Assembly (NCBI GenBank): GCA_965223695.1
Contig: CBDCXJ010000042.1
Span: forward strand, 1 to 64,000
DNA: 64,000 nucleotides
Direction of reading: 5' to 3'
Origin: JAUVPB01 sp965223695
GTDB taxonomy: Bacteria > Actinomycetota > Thermoleophilia > Gaiellales > Gaiellaceae
A program made the position numbers and the translations under genes. Every line of letters starts with the position of its first letter. Position 1 is the stretch's first letter. This document shows positions 31,789 to 39,311 of this stretch, in pieces. Below the pieces are notes generated by a model that saw only the letters and a program-made list of their open reading frames with translations, made no database searches and had not been told where the DNA came from.

Positions 31789-33434
31789 TGGTCGACTGGA
31801 AGAAAGAGATCCGCTTCTCCGATCTGTTCAAGCGGGACAAGTCCGAGAAGCGCGCCGCGGGCGGGCGCGACAAGGTCGATTGGAAGCCGCCGCCGGCAAC
31901 TCCGCCCGGTAGCCCCACACCGACCGCGGGCGAGGGCACGCCGCCGGCGTCACCGGCGCCGGGCCAGCCCGATTTCGCGCAGCCGGCTCCGCCGCCGCCG
32001 CACGAGCCCGCGTCTCCAGTACCTGACGCAGGCACCCCGCCCCCGCCTGGGCCGGGTCCAACGCCCGCGTCGCCTCCGCCCGAAACAGGCCCTGCGCCCG
32101 CATCGCAGCCGCCCGGGACCGATCCCGCGCCCGAGTCGCCCCACGGGGCGCCGCCGCACGACGTGCCTGTCCCGCCGAGTCCAGGCCCAGCCCCCACCGC
32201 CGGGCCGCCCGCACAGGGCCCACCGGCTGATCCTGCCGCGGGACAGCATCCACAGGGCCCCGTGGCGCAGCCCGAGAGTGCGCCTCAGCCCGAGGGCCAG
32301 GAGACGAGCGTCTGGAAGAAGGAGGTTCGCGCCACTGACCTGCTGAAGAAGATGGGCTGGTCCGCTGGCGGCGGCCCGAAAGCACCGCGCGGTGCCAGGG
32401 CGACGGCACAGCGCACTCCACGGCCGGACGGGCCGCGCGAGGACGCACCCGACGACGCCCGCGAGGGCAGCGTCTGGAAGCGAGAGCTCAAGGCCGGCGA
32501 CCTGTTCCGCCGTCGCGAGAAGGCGCCGTCGGTGCCCGGCGATGCATTCACCGAGGCCGGAGCCGAACCAGTCAGTTTCTGGAAGAAGGAGATCAGCCTC
32601 ACCGACCTGCTGCGCAAGGGTGGATCAGACACGCAGCCACGGCCACCCTCGGCGCCCGGCGCGAGTCAACCCAGCAAGCGCGGCAAGCTTTCGCTGCCCT
32701 CGCTGGGCGGAGGCCTCTTCGGCAGTTCCGGCGCGGGCCGGGCCTCACCGAACGCGCCCGTCGCGATCCCGCTCACCCGCGCGGTCAACCTCCTTCCACC
32801 AGACCTCGCGTCTCAGAAGAAAAAAGCGGTCGGGCCCGCCGAGATCGGTGTCGCTGTGGCCGGGCTCGTGGTCGTGATCGGCCTGGCGATCCTCTTCAAC
32901 AGCGCGTCATCCAGGGTCAACGACGCCGAGCAGCAGCTTGCTGCCCTCGAGGCGGAGCGCTCTGATCTCGCCGACGCTGCCGCCGCTCTCGAAGCGCAGG
33001 GGGGCCTCGGCGGGCCCGTCAACCCGCTCGTCGGAGAAGAAGGTCAACGCGCAAGCGCGCTGTCGAATGCGCTCGAGTCACGCACGGCCTGGGATCGGGT
33101 ACTCCGTCGCATCACGGTGGTGATGCCAGGCGATACGTGGCTGCGCGGACTGGGTGGAACGTCGACGACCTCTGACCTCACGCTGAACACAGGGCCCGGC
33201 GCCGAGCTTGTAAGCACCCTCACGCTCACCGGTTACTCGATGAGTCGCGACGGAGTCGCCAAGCTCCTTTCGCGCCTCGAGACGATTCCCGAGCTCGCCA
33301 CCGTCCAGCTGCTGGCCGCCACGCAGACCGAGCTCGCCGACACGACCGTGATCGAGTACTCGATCACGGCAACGCTCGCGGACGATGGCAGTGGAGCGGC
33401 GCGGGCGGCAACCACGATCGGGGTCACGCCATGA
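31788..33434 (+). CDS. pilN: PilN-like pilus assembly protein with a long Pro-rich, motif-repeating N-terminus
   Basis: 548 residues against roughly 180-230 in typical PilN. The canonical PilN starts late: NLLP at residues 334-337, one transmembrane helix at about 355-375, then a coiled coil (NDAEQQLAALEAERSDLADAAAALEAQ) and the ferredoxin-like C-terminal domain. The first 330 residues are Pro/Ala/Gly-rich and probably disordered, and contain four copies of a motif W-K-[KR]-E-[IVL]-x3-D-L-[FL]-[KR] beginning at W4, W176, W230 and W265. This suggests multivalent docking of a cytoplasmic partner (inference). Confidence 0.85.
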   Translation: MVDWKKEIRFSDLFKRDKSEKRAAGGRDKVDWKPPPATPPGSPTPTAGEGTPPASPAPGQPDFAQPAPPPPHEPASPVPDAGTPPPPGPGPTPASPPPETGPAPASQPPGTDPAPESPHGAPPHDVPVPPSPGPAPTAGPPAQGPPADPAAGQHPQGPVAQPESAPQPEGQETSVWKKEVRATDLLKKMGWSAGGGPKAPRGARATAQRTPRPDGPREDAPDDAREGSVWKRELKAGDLFRRREKAPSVPGDAFTEAGAEPVSFWKKEISLTDLLRKGGSDTQPRPPSAPGASQPSKRGKLSLPSLGGGLFGSSGAGRASPNAPVAIPLTRAVNLLPPDLASQKKKAVGPAEIGVAVAGLVVVIGLAILFNSASSRVNDAEQQLAALEAERSDLADAAAALEAQGGLGGPVNPLVGEEGQRASALSNALESRTAWDRVLRRITVVMPGDTWLRGLGGTSTTSDLTLNTGPGAELVSTLTLTGYSMSRDGVAKLLSRLETIPELATVQLLAATQTELADTTVIEYSITATLADDGSGAARAATTIGVTP

Positions 33435-34138
33435 AGAACAAGCAGGTCCCGATCGCCGCAGTAGTCGGGCTGGCCGTCCTGATCGTGGCTGTCGCCGGCT
33501 ACATGGCCCTGATCCGACCCAAGAACGCCGACGCCCAGCAGCTCGAAGACGAGGTCGCCGCGCTCGAGACCGAGGTCGCGCAGGAACGGATCCGCCAGAA
33601 GTCACTGGCCGAGGAGATCTCGTCGCGCGACGAGATAACCGTGCGCGTCGCAGATCTCGTCCGACTCGCCAAAGCGATGCCCGAAGACCACGACGTGGCG
33701 GGTGTCCTTATTGAGCTCGATGCGATCTCGGCCAGCGCGGGCGTTGAGTTTCTCTCGATCAGTCCGCAGGAGGCTCTGGACAGTGGCGGTTTCGTCCGTC
33801 AGCCGATCCAGCTCACGTTTGCCGGCAGCTACTTCGATCTGAACGAGCTCCTCTACGAGCTACGCAACCTCGTTCGCGTGCGCGACGGCGCGCTGCAGGC
33901 GACCGGTCGGCTCTTCACGCTCGATCAGTTCGACATTCACGAGGCGGCCGAGGGATTCCCGGACGTCGAAGCGCTCCTCACGGTCTCGGCATACCGGTAC
34001 GGCAGCCTGCTCGCAGACGACCTGCTGGGCATCCCGGCCGAGCTGCCGGGCCTCGAGCTCCCGCCCACGGAGACGTTCGAAGGTGGCGGAGGCGGGCCCG
34101 ATGACCCGCCGGCGCTGCCCGAGGGCGAGGGGAACTAG
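33431..34138 (+). CDS. pilO: Type IV pilus alignment protein PilO
   Basis: 235 residues. An N-terminal transmembrane helix (about 9-27) is followed by a coiled coil (DAQQLEDEVAALETEVAQERIRQKSLAEEI) and a periplasmic-type alpha/beta domain (FLSISPQEALDS...QPIQLTFAGSYFDLNELLYELRNLV), as in PilO, which dimerises with PilN. The last 30 residues are Gly/Pro-rich and acidic. It overlaps pilN by 4 bp. Confidence 0.87.
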   Translation: MKNKQVPIAAVVGLAVLIVAVAGYMALIRPKNADAQQLEDEVAALETEVAQERIRQKSLAEEISSRDEITVRVADLVRLAKAMPEDHDVAGVLIELDAISASAGVEFLSISPQEALDSGGFVRQPIQLTFAGSYFDLNELLYELRNLVRVRDGALQATGRLFTLDQFDIHEAAEGFPDVEALLTVSAYRYGSLLADDLLGIPAELPGLELPPTETFEGGGGGPDDPPALPEGEGN

Positions 34139-34147
34139 GAGGGCTAC

Positions 34148-34987
34148 GTGGCGCGAGCCAAGACCGCCAAGAAGAAGCTGTCGCCGGCCGAGCAGCGTGA
34201 GGCGCAGAAGCAGGCCAAGCAGAAGAAGATCCTGCTTATCCTCGCTCCGGTCCTGCTGATCGCTGTCGCGATTCAGATCCCGAAGCTCCTCGGCGGCGAC
34301 GAGGAGCCCGCCGCGACGGACACGACGGCGGTCGAAGAGGACGGAGCCGAGGCGCCCGCTCCAGCGGCCGGCGCGGCGCCCGACCCGAGTCCGACTGCGA
34401 GTCCAGCTGACGGCACGGATCCTGTTCTCGGCGACCCGCTTTTGGGCGGGCCGGGCGTTCCATCGTCGGTGGCCCGGCTTGCCGAGGTCTCAGACAGCGA
34501 CCCGCTCGCTCCGGTCGGGGTCTCCGAGCTGATCTCGTTCACCACGTTCATCGGCGACGACCCCTTCGTCCAGCTGGTCGAGCCCCCGCCGCCCGCTGAG
34601 GAGTCAGGCGGTGGTGGTGCCGGTGGCGGCGGAGGTAGCGGCAGCGGGTCGGGCGGCGCCTCAGGCGATCCCGCCGCGACCGAGAGCCTCGCGATCCTCG
34701 AGATCAACGGCGCGCAGGAAGTGGTTCAGGTCGGCGGTCACTTCCCGGCAGACGATCCGGCCTTCCGGCTCGTTGCGATCGACGGCACCGCAGCGATCAC
34801 ATTCGGTCTCGTCGAAGGCTCTTTCTCGAGCGGTATCGAGACGCTTGACGTCGAGACCGGCCGGTCGATCACGCTCGTTAGTCAGCCCGACGGCTTCCGT
34901 TACACGATCCGGCTCGTCCAGATCACGACCGATGCTGGCGCCATCCAGGGCCTGCCGGCGCCGGCACCCCCGCCGCCGGCCGGATAG
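34148..34987 (+). CDS. Membrane-anchored pilus-operon protein in the PilP position
   Basis: 279 residues from a GTG preceded by AGGAGGG. A basic N-terminus (AKTAKKKLSPAEQREAQKQAKQKK) is followed by one transmembrane helix (about 28-44), a long Ala/Pro/acidic linker, a Gly/Ser-rich hinge (about 153-172) and a C-terminal beta-rich domain (AILEINGAQEVVQVGGHFPA...FRLVAIDGTAAITFGLVEG). No PilP signature is clear. Position after pilO and topology suggest a PilP-like or secretin-independent adaptor for a Gram-positive-type envelope (inference). Confidence 0.6.
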   Translation: MARAKTAKKKLSPAEQREAQKQAKQKKILLILAPVLLIAVAIQIPKLLGGDEEPAATDTTAVEEDGAEAPAPAAGAAPDPSPTASPADGTDPVLGDPLLGGPGVPSSVARLAEVSDSDPLAPVGVSELISFTTFIGDDPFVQLVEPPPPAEESGGGGAGGGGGSGSGSGGASGDPAATESLAILEINGAQEVVQVGGHFPADDPAFRLVAIDGTAAITFGLVEGSFSSGIETLDVETGRSITLVSQPDGFRYTIRLVQITTDAGAIQGLPAPAPPPPAG

Positions 34988-34988
34988 T

Positions 34989-35010
34989 CCGGGGCGTGCC
35001 CCGGCTTTTC
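34989..35010 (+). terminator. Intrinsic terminator after the pilT-to-PilP-position operon
   Basis: CCGGGGC - GT - GCCCCGG (7-bp stem, 34989-35004) followed by CTTTTCC. It begins right after the last stop codon. Confidence 0.7.
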
Positions 35011-35055
35011 CGGGGCCGTCCCTGGGTTGTGCTGCCCGTTCGTACCTGATCTGCC

Positions 35056-35175
35056 CGCACCGCCTCAACACGAAACTCGGGCGGGTACGGAGGTCTCGTC
35101 TTCGGCATCACACACGCTCCTCTCTTGCGTGCCCCAAGGCCTGAAAGCAGTGTCAACAAGACCGGGTCAATTCCA
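35056..35175 (-). mobile_element. Terminal fragment of a third, diverged IS3 copy
   Basis: Minus-strand sequence encodes the OrfA N-terminus MPKTRPPYPPEFRVEAVR as in the two larger copies. Upstream of it lies a diverged terminal repeat (rightmost bases TCAATTCCA versus TCAACTCCA). The nucleotide identity is imperfect, so this is an older or different insertion of which only about 120 bp remains. Confidence 0.7.
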
Positions 35176-35186
35176 ATTCCAGAAAC

Positions 35187-35217
35187 ACTGAGGGCGGCCC
35201 TTGGGGCCGCCCTCAGT
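35187..35217 (-). terminator. Strong hairpin terminator
   Basis: A perfect 14-bp stem (35187-35200 with 35204-35217) with a 3-nt loop. It lies 38 bp downstream of the small minus-strand gene ending at 35255, and on that strand is followed by GTTTCTGG. Confidence 0.7.
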
Positions 35218-35254
35218 GGGAGTGTGTTGCTACTTGGTTGGTCTAGTTTTCGCG

Positions 35255-35407
35255 TTAGGCCTCGCAGGTCGGCGGCTTGTAGTTGCTCTTGGCGTTCTTG
35301 TTGTAGCGCTTGAGGCTCTTGAGGTAGTGCCAGAGCGCGCGCTTGTCCTTGCGGGTCATCCGATCCTTCGGGTCCTTGTTCTCGAAGTACTTGTCGGCCC
35401 ACTTCAT
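35255..35407 (-). CDS. Small basic protein or out-of-frame C-terminus of the interrupted gene
   Basis: 50 residues: MKWADKYFENKDPKDRMTR..., Lys- and aromatic-rich, ending PPTCEA. Its ATG overlaps the TGA of the Asn-rich frame (ATGA). It is either a translationally coupled small protein or the natural C-terminus of that protein shifted by a one-base lesion. The style (Lys/Asp-rich, WDDDHPLWDKF then WADKYF) is continuous across the junction, which favours a frameshift. Function unknown. Confidence 0.5.
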   Translation of the reverse strand: MKWADKYFENKDPKDRMTRKDKRALWHYLKSLKRYNKNAKSNYKPPTCEA

Positions 35408-35720
35408 CCGCCCTTGGGGCCGAACTTGTCCCAGAGCGGGTGATCGTCGTCCCAGCGGTCAATACCGCGATCCGGTAGACACCACAGCGACTCGTCATCG
35501 CCCTTGTGGCGGCGCTGCTTCTTGCTCAGCTTCACCTTCACGTCGACATCAACGTTCGTGTCGACCTTCGTGCGATTCGTGTTGTTGTTGTTGTTCGTGT
35601 TGTTGACCTCAACGTTCACGGTGCCGCCATGACCGTGGCCGTCACCGTCACGTGGCATGCACTTGACGAGGACGAGAACGCTTTCGTTGGCCTTCGCATG
35701 AGCACCAGTGTCCTTGCCCG
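35404..35720 (-). pseudogene. 3' part of an IS-interrupted gene for an Asn/Val-rich protein
   Basis: Read on the minus strand from the IS boundary the frame gives GKDTGAHAKANESVLVLVKCM, then a Gly/His segment, then a striking Asn/Thr/Val/Asp repeat (VNVEVNNTNNNNNTNRTKV and DTNVDVDVKVKL), and a basic/aromatic end at TGA 35404. It continues in frame from 37004 once the IS and one copy of the 4-bp duplication CCCG are removed. The region encodes a probable secreted or surface protein, position next to pilus genes. Family not recognised. Confidence 0.65.
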
Positions 35721-35790
35721 TGGAGTTGACCCGGTCTGGTTGACATCGTGATGCTTTCGGGCCTTGTGGGTTCGGGAGAGGAGCGTTGTT

Positions 35791-36088
35791 ATGCCGAAGA
35801 CGAGACCGCCGTATCCGCCGGAGTTCCGTGTTGAGGCGGTGCGGCTACTAGGGAGCGGGGAGCGCTGACCGAAGCAGCTCGCTCTGGGAGCTTGGCTGTT
35901 CGGAGCAGTCGTTGCGTAACTGGTTGCGCCAGGATCAGGCTGATCGGGGAGAGCGCGAGGACATGCTCAGCTCGCAGGAGCGCGCGAAGTTGCGTGAGCT
36001 CGAGCGGGAAAACAAGGTGCTGCGCCAGGAGCGCGAGATCTTGAAGCGCGCCGCGGCTTTCTTCGCCAGGGAGACCGACAAGCCGTGA
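35791..36088 (+). pseudogene. IS3-family OrfA (copy 2), inactivated
   Basis: Same protein as the intact OrfA of copy 1, but after GSGER the next Ser codon TCA has become TGA, and a few codons later one extra G (CTCTGGGAGC versus CTCTGGAGC) shifts the frame. Both changes lie at about 35865-35890. The HTH and zipper downstream are therefore untranslatable from the normal start, so this copy probably cannot move without OrfA supplied by copy 1. Confidence 0.88.
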
Positions 36089-36966
36089 CGTGTTTTGGGT
36101 TTGTCGAGGCGGAGCGAGCACAGTTTCCTGTCTCCCTGCTGTGCCGCGTCGTGGGTGTGACTCGTCAGGGCTACTACGCGTGGAAGCGGCGAGGGCCGAG
36201 CGATCGCGAGCTCGCCGACATCGACCTCGCGGTTCGGATCCGGCGTGTGCATGAGCAGACGGAAGGCATCTACGGGGCCCCGAGAATCCAGGCCGAGCTC
36301 AGACTCGCTCACGGCGTCCGTGTCGGCAAGAAGCGTGTCGCCAGGTTGATGCGCCAGCTCGGCCTCAAAGGCGCAGACGGACGAGGCGGCGGGCCACGCA
36401 CCACGATCCGCGAGGCCGGGCGCTCTTCGGCACCAGACCTCGTCGACAGAGACTTCACGCGCGCAGAGCCCAACCGGCTCTGGGTCTGCGACATCAAGTA
36501 CGTCCAGACCGGGCAAGGCTTCCTCTTCCTCGCCTGCGTCCAAGACGTCTACAGCCGAAGAATCATCGGCCGCTCAATGCGCGACGACCTCAAAACAGAG
36601 CTCGTCCTCGACGCGCTCGGCATGGCAGCCCACACGCGCGAGACGGCCGGCGTCATCGCGCACTCCGATCACGGCTCCCAATATACGAGCCTGGCCTACG
36701 GCAGCCATGCCAAGGAGTCGGGAATCGATCTCTCCATGGGCAGCGTCGGCGACCCCTGGGACAACGCGCTCGCCGAGACATTCTTCGCCAGCCTCGAGAA
36801 AGAACTCCTCAAACGCGAACGCTTCACCACACGCGAGCACGCACGCATGCGCATCTTCTGGTACATCGAATGCATCTACAACCCCCGCCGACGCCACTCC
36901 AGCCTCGACATGCTCAGCCCCATCAACTACGAACAACAACACCAAACAAAGGCCATCGCGGCCTAG
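36085..36966 (+). CDS. IS3-family transposase OrfB (copy 2)
   Basis: A 293-residue DDE transposase subunit, intact, differing from copy 1 at two residues only. The catalytic Asp/Asp/Glu context is the same (WVCDIKYV, IAHSDHGSQY, ALAETFFASLEKE). Expression as OrfAB is prevented by the orfA lesions upstream. OrfB alone could only arise by internal initiation at its GTG. Confidence 0.88.
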   Translation: MTCFGFVEAERAQFPVSLLCRVVGVTRQGYYAWKRRGPSDRELADIDLAVRIRRVHEQTEGIYGAPRIQAELRLAHGVRVGKKRVARLMRQLGLKGADGRGGGPRTTIREAGRSSAPDLVDRDFTRAEPNRLWVCDIKYVQTGQGFLFLACVQDVYSRRIIGRSMRDDLKTELVLDALGMAAHTRETAGVIAHSDHGSQYTSLAYGSHAKESGIDLSMGSVGDPWDNALAETFFASLEKELLKRERFTTREHARMRIFWYIECIYNPRRRHSSLDMLSPINYEQQHQTKAIAA

Positions 36967-36999
36967 ACCCCAGATGTCAACCAAAACGGGTCAACTCCA

Positions 37000-37361
37000 C
37001 CCGTGACCTTCGCGATGTTGTTGATCCAACGCTGACCACACTGGGGCGCGTAGCTGCCCGGCTTAATCAGGACGTTGTAGATGAACACCGTCGGCATCGC
37101 ATCAACGCTGACTTTGCCGAGGAGACCCGTCATCGAGTCCGTCACGAACGCATGTCGGTCAAGCTCCTTGCGGATCCGTGCGTCCTCGAACGAGTACGGC
37201 GCCTGGCCCGAGAAGGACGAGTAGCGCTGCGGGGCCGAGATCCCCTCAAGGACGCGCGAGCGGAAGAGCCGCGCGTTGGCAGTTGCCGTGTTCACGCCCA
37301 TCGAGTCGCTTGGCAGGACGTTGCTGATGTAGTGGCAGATGAGCTCCTCGCCGGCGCGCAA
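37000..37361 (-). pseudogene. 5' part of the IS-interrupted Asn-rich protein gene
   Basis: The minus-strand frame (from a TTG at 37361) encodes RAGEELICHYISNVLPSDSM..., continuing to APQCGQRWINNIAKVTG at the IS boundary. Two Cys and many polar residues suggest an exported domain. A TAG lies five codons upstream of the TTG, and no ribosome site is seen, so even the 5' end may be damaged. Joined to 35404-35720 it gives a protein of at least 220 residues. It lies between pilO-side genes and the pilV-like gene, so a pilus accessory or adhesin role is possible. Confidence 0.6.
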
Positions 37362-37432
37362 CGCGACCGGCTAGTCGGGGCTCGTAACGTGGCAGGCTGC
37401 CGTGAGCGAAAGGATCTAGCGGCGCGCGGCGT

Positions 37433-37984
37433 CTACAGACCCGTGGACTCGTCGAACGACGAGGCCACGCGGGCCCACGTGCGGGTCGGGTCGTCCGAGT
37501 CGCGAACGACCACGGTCACGAGCTTGACGTCACGTTCGCCTGACCCACCGGTCACGAGCTGGTTCACCACGTAGACGTCGACCCGGTAGTTGCGGCCGTC
37601 GGCCCCGGCCTTCGTCTGCGTCGGTACGGCGGTCGTGCAGGGGGAGACGCCGCAGGCGACCACATGCTCGCGGTCGGCCGCGTTCGCCTCCCAGGCGCTG
37701 TCCCCCTGGTACGTCGAGTCGGTACCCGCGATGTGGGCCTCGTCGAGGCCGATCGCGTCGTACTTGATCGCGCGGAAGTTCTCCATCTCGGTGTCGGCGA
37801 GCGCGGCCGCCGTCGATGTCTGGCTCGCGCGTGTGATCGAGAGGATGCTCGACTGGAACATCGCGAACAGCGCCATCAGTCCGATCGCCATGACGGTCAT
37901 CGCGATCAGCAGCTCGATCATGCCGAAGCCGGATTGGTCGCGCAGGCGCGCAGGCGCGAGGGGGTGCCGGACAGGCGCCGTCAT
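37433..37984 (-). CDS. Minor prepilin, PilV-like
   Basis: 183 residues. The leader ends at G19|F20 with GMIELLIAMTVMAIGLMALF following: Phe+1, Glu+5 and a hydrophobic helix, as in PilV/GspI-type minor pilins. The globular part contains two Cys (ACGVSPC) and the pattern DGRNYRVDVYV...VKLVTVVVRD, common in PilV. The ATG 37984 was selected because it gives a normal short leader. It is divergent from pilC. Confidence 0.82.
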   Translation of the reverse strand: MTAPVRHPLAPARLRDQSGFGMIELLIAMTVMAIGLMALFAMFQSSILSITRASQTSTAAALADTEMENFRAIKYDAIGLDEAHIAGTDSTYQGDSAWEANAADREHVVACGVSPCTTAVPTQTKAGADGRNYRVDVYVVNQLVTGGSGERDVKLVTVVVRDSDDPTRTWARVASSFDESTGL

Positions 37985-38063
37985 GAGCCGATCGTGGCTC
38001 AGCCTGGAGGGGGCGGCAAGCTCCGAAAGGGTGATACAGCGGCCTCCAGACCCTGCCGATCCC

Positions 38064-39278
38064 ATGAGCGTGGCAGCCTTCGCCTACACCGCCGTAAACG
38101 CCTCCGGCGCCGAGATTACTGGCGAGCTGTTGGCTGGTGACATCGGCGCGGCTCGCGAGCAGCTGAGAAGCGAGGGGCTCCTCCCCGTCCTCCTCACACA
38201 CCAGGAGGCGGGCGAGCAGAGCTTCGACTCGGGCTCGAAAAAGGTCAAGCCGAAGTCCCTGCAGATCTTCTCGCGCCAGTTCGCGACGATGATCGAGTCG
38301 GGCCTGAACGTTGTCACCGCGCTCGCGATCCTCGAGGAGCAGACCGAGGATGACAACCTCGCCGACGTCATCGCCGAGCTGCGCTCGGACGTCGAGGGCG
38401 GCATGTTGCTCTCGGAGGCGATGGGACGCCACCCGCGCGTCTTCTCGCGCCTGTTCGTCTCGATGGTCGAAGCGGGCGAGGCCGCCGGCATCCTCGACAT
38501 CGTCCTCGACCGTGTCGCCTTCCAGATCGAGAAGGAGACCCAGATCAAGCGCAAGGTCAAGGGCGCGATGATCTACCCGATGGCCGTGCTGTCGTTCGCG
38601 ACGCTCGTCCTCGTCGGCATGCTCATGTTCCTTGTGCCGATCTTCGTCGATCTCTTCAAGCAGCTCGACGGCGAGCTGCCGATGCTGACGAGGGTCGTCG
38701 TCATCGCATCCGACGCGCTCAAGGCCTACTTCTACATCATCTTCCCCGTGATCGGCGCGGTCATCTTCGGCCTCCTGCGCTACAAGCGCACCGAGGAAGG
38801 ACGACGCAAGTGGGACCGCTTCCGTATCAGCTTGCCAATGGGCATCGGACAGGTCGTTCTCAAGGTCGGTATGGCGCGCTTCAGCCGTACGCTCGCCAGC
38901 CTGATCGGCGCCGGCGTCGACATCATCAAGGCGCTCGAGATCACCGGCGCAACGTCCGGGAATAGCCTGATCGAAGACGCGGTCACCGACGTCGGCGAGA
39001 AGGTGCAGCAGGGCATCCCGATCGCTATCCCGCTCGAGGAAGCCGACGTCTTCCCGCCGATGATCAGCCACATGGTCAGGGTCGGTGAAGAGACCGGCGA
39101 GCTCGAGAAGATGCTTGGGAAGGTCGCCGACTTCTACGAGGACGAGGTCGACACGTCGATCAACTCGCTGACCTCGATCATCGAGCCGATCATGATGATC
39201 GGTGTCGGGCTCATGGTGGGCCTCATCATCATCTCGATATACCTGCCGATGTTCAAGCTGCTGACGCTGATCGAGTAG
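38064..39278 (+). CDS. pilC: Type IV pilus inner-membrane platform protein PilC
   Basis: 404 residues with two GspF domains: the first around IFSRQFATMIESGLNVVTAL...YPMAVLSFATLVLVGMLMFLVPIF, the second around FSRTLASLIGAGVDIIKALEITG...PPMISHMVRVGEETGELEKML, ending in a membrane hairpin. Three or four transmembrane spans. PilC couples the PilB/PilT motors to pilin. It is preceded by a divergent pilV-like gene and followed by a hairpin. Confidence 0.93.
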   Translation: MSVAAFAYTAVNASGAEITGELLAGDIGAAREQLRSEGLLPVLLTHQEAGEQSFDSGSKKVKPKSLQIFSRQFATMIESGLNVVTALAILEEQTEDDNLADVIAELRSDVEGGMLLSEAMGRHPRVFSRLFVSMVEAGEAAGILDIVLDRVAFQIEKETQIKRKVKGAMIYPMAVLSFATLVLVGMLMFLVPIFVDLFKQLDGELPMLTRVVVIASDALKAYFYIIFPVIGAVIFGLLRYKRTEEGRRKWDRFRISLPMGIGQVVLKVGMARFSRTLASLIGAGVDIIKALEITGATSGNSLIEDAVTDVGEKVQQGIPIAIPLEEADVFPPMISHMVRVGEETGELEKMLGKVADFYEDEVDTSINSLTSIIEPIMMIGVGLMVGLIIISIYLPMFKLLTLIE

Positions 39279-39280
39279 CG

Positions 39281-39309
39281 GGCTCCGCCGGGCTTCGCGA
39301 AGCGGAGCC
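39281..39309. terminator. Hairpin between convergent pilC and glycosyltransferase genes
   Basis: GGCTCCGC (39281-39288) pairs with GCGGAGCC (39302-39309); the loop contains the small palindrome TTCGCGAA. Position between convergent stops supports bidirectional termination. Confidence 0.5.
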
Positions 39310-39311
39310 GC

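Larger units (their letters stand above)
35721..36999 (+). mobile_element. IS3-family element copy 2, complete with terminal repeats and target duplication
   Basis: 1,279 bp. The left end TGGAGTTGACCCGGTCTGG and the right end, its inverted complement with two mismatches, are flanked by direct repeats CCCG at 35717-35720 and 37000-37003, the expected 4-bp target duplication. It is near-identical to copy 1 (10575-11788), which has the opposite orientation. Its orfA has two lesions; orfB is intact. Confidence 0.93.
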
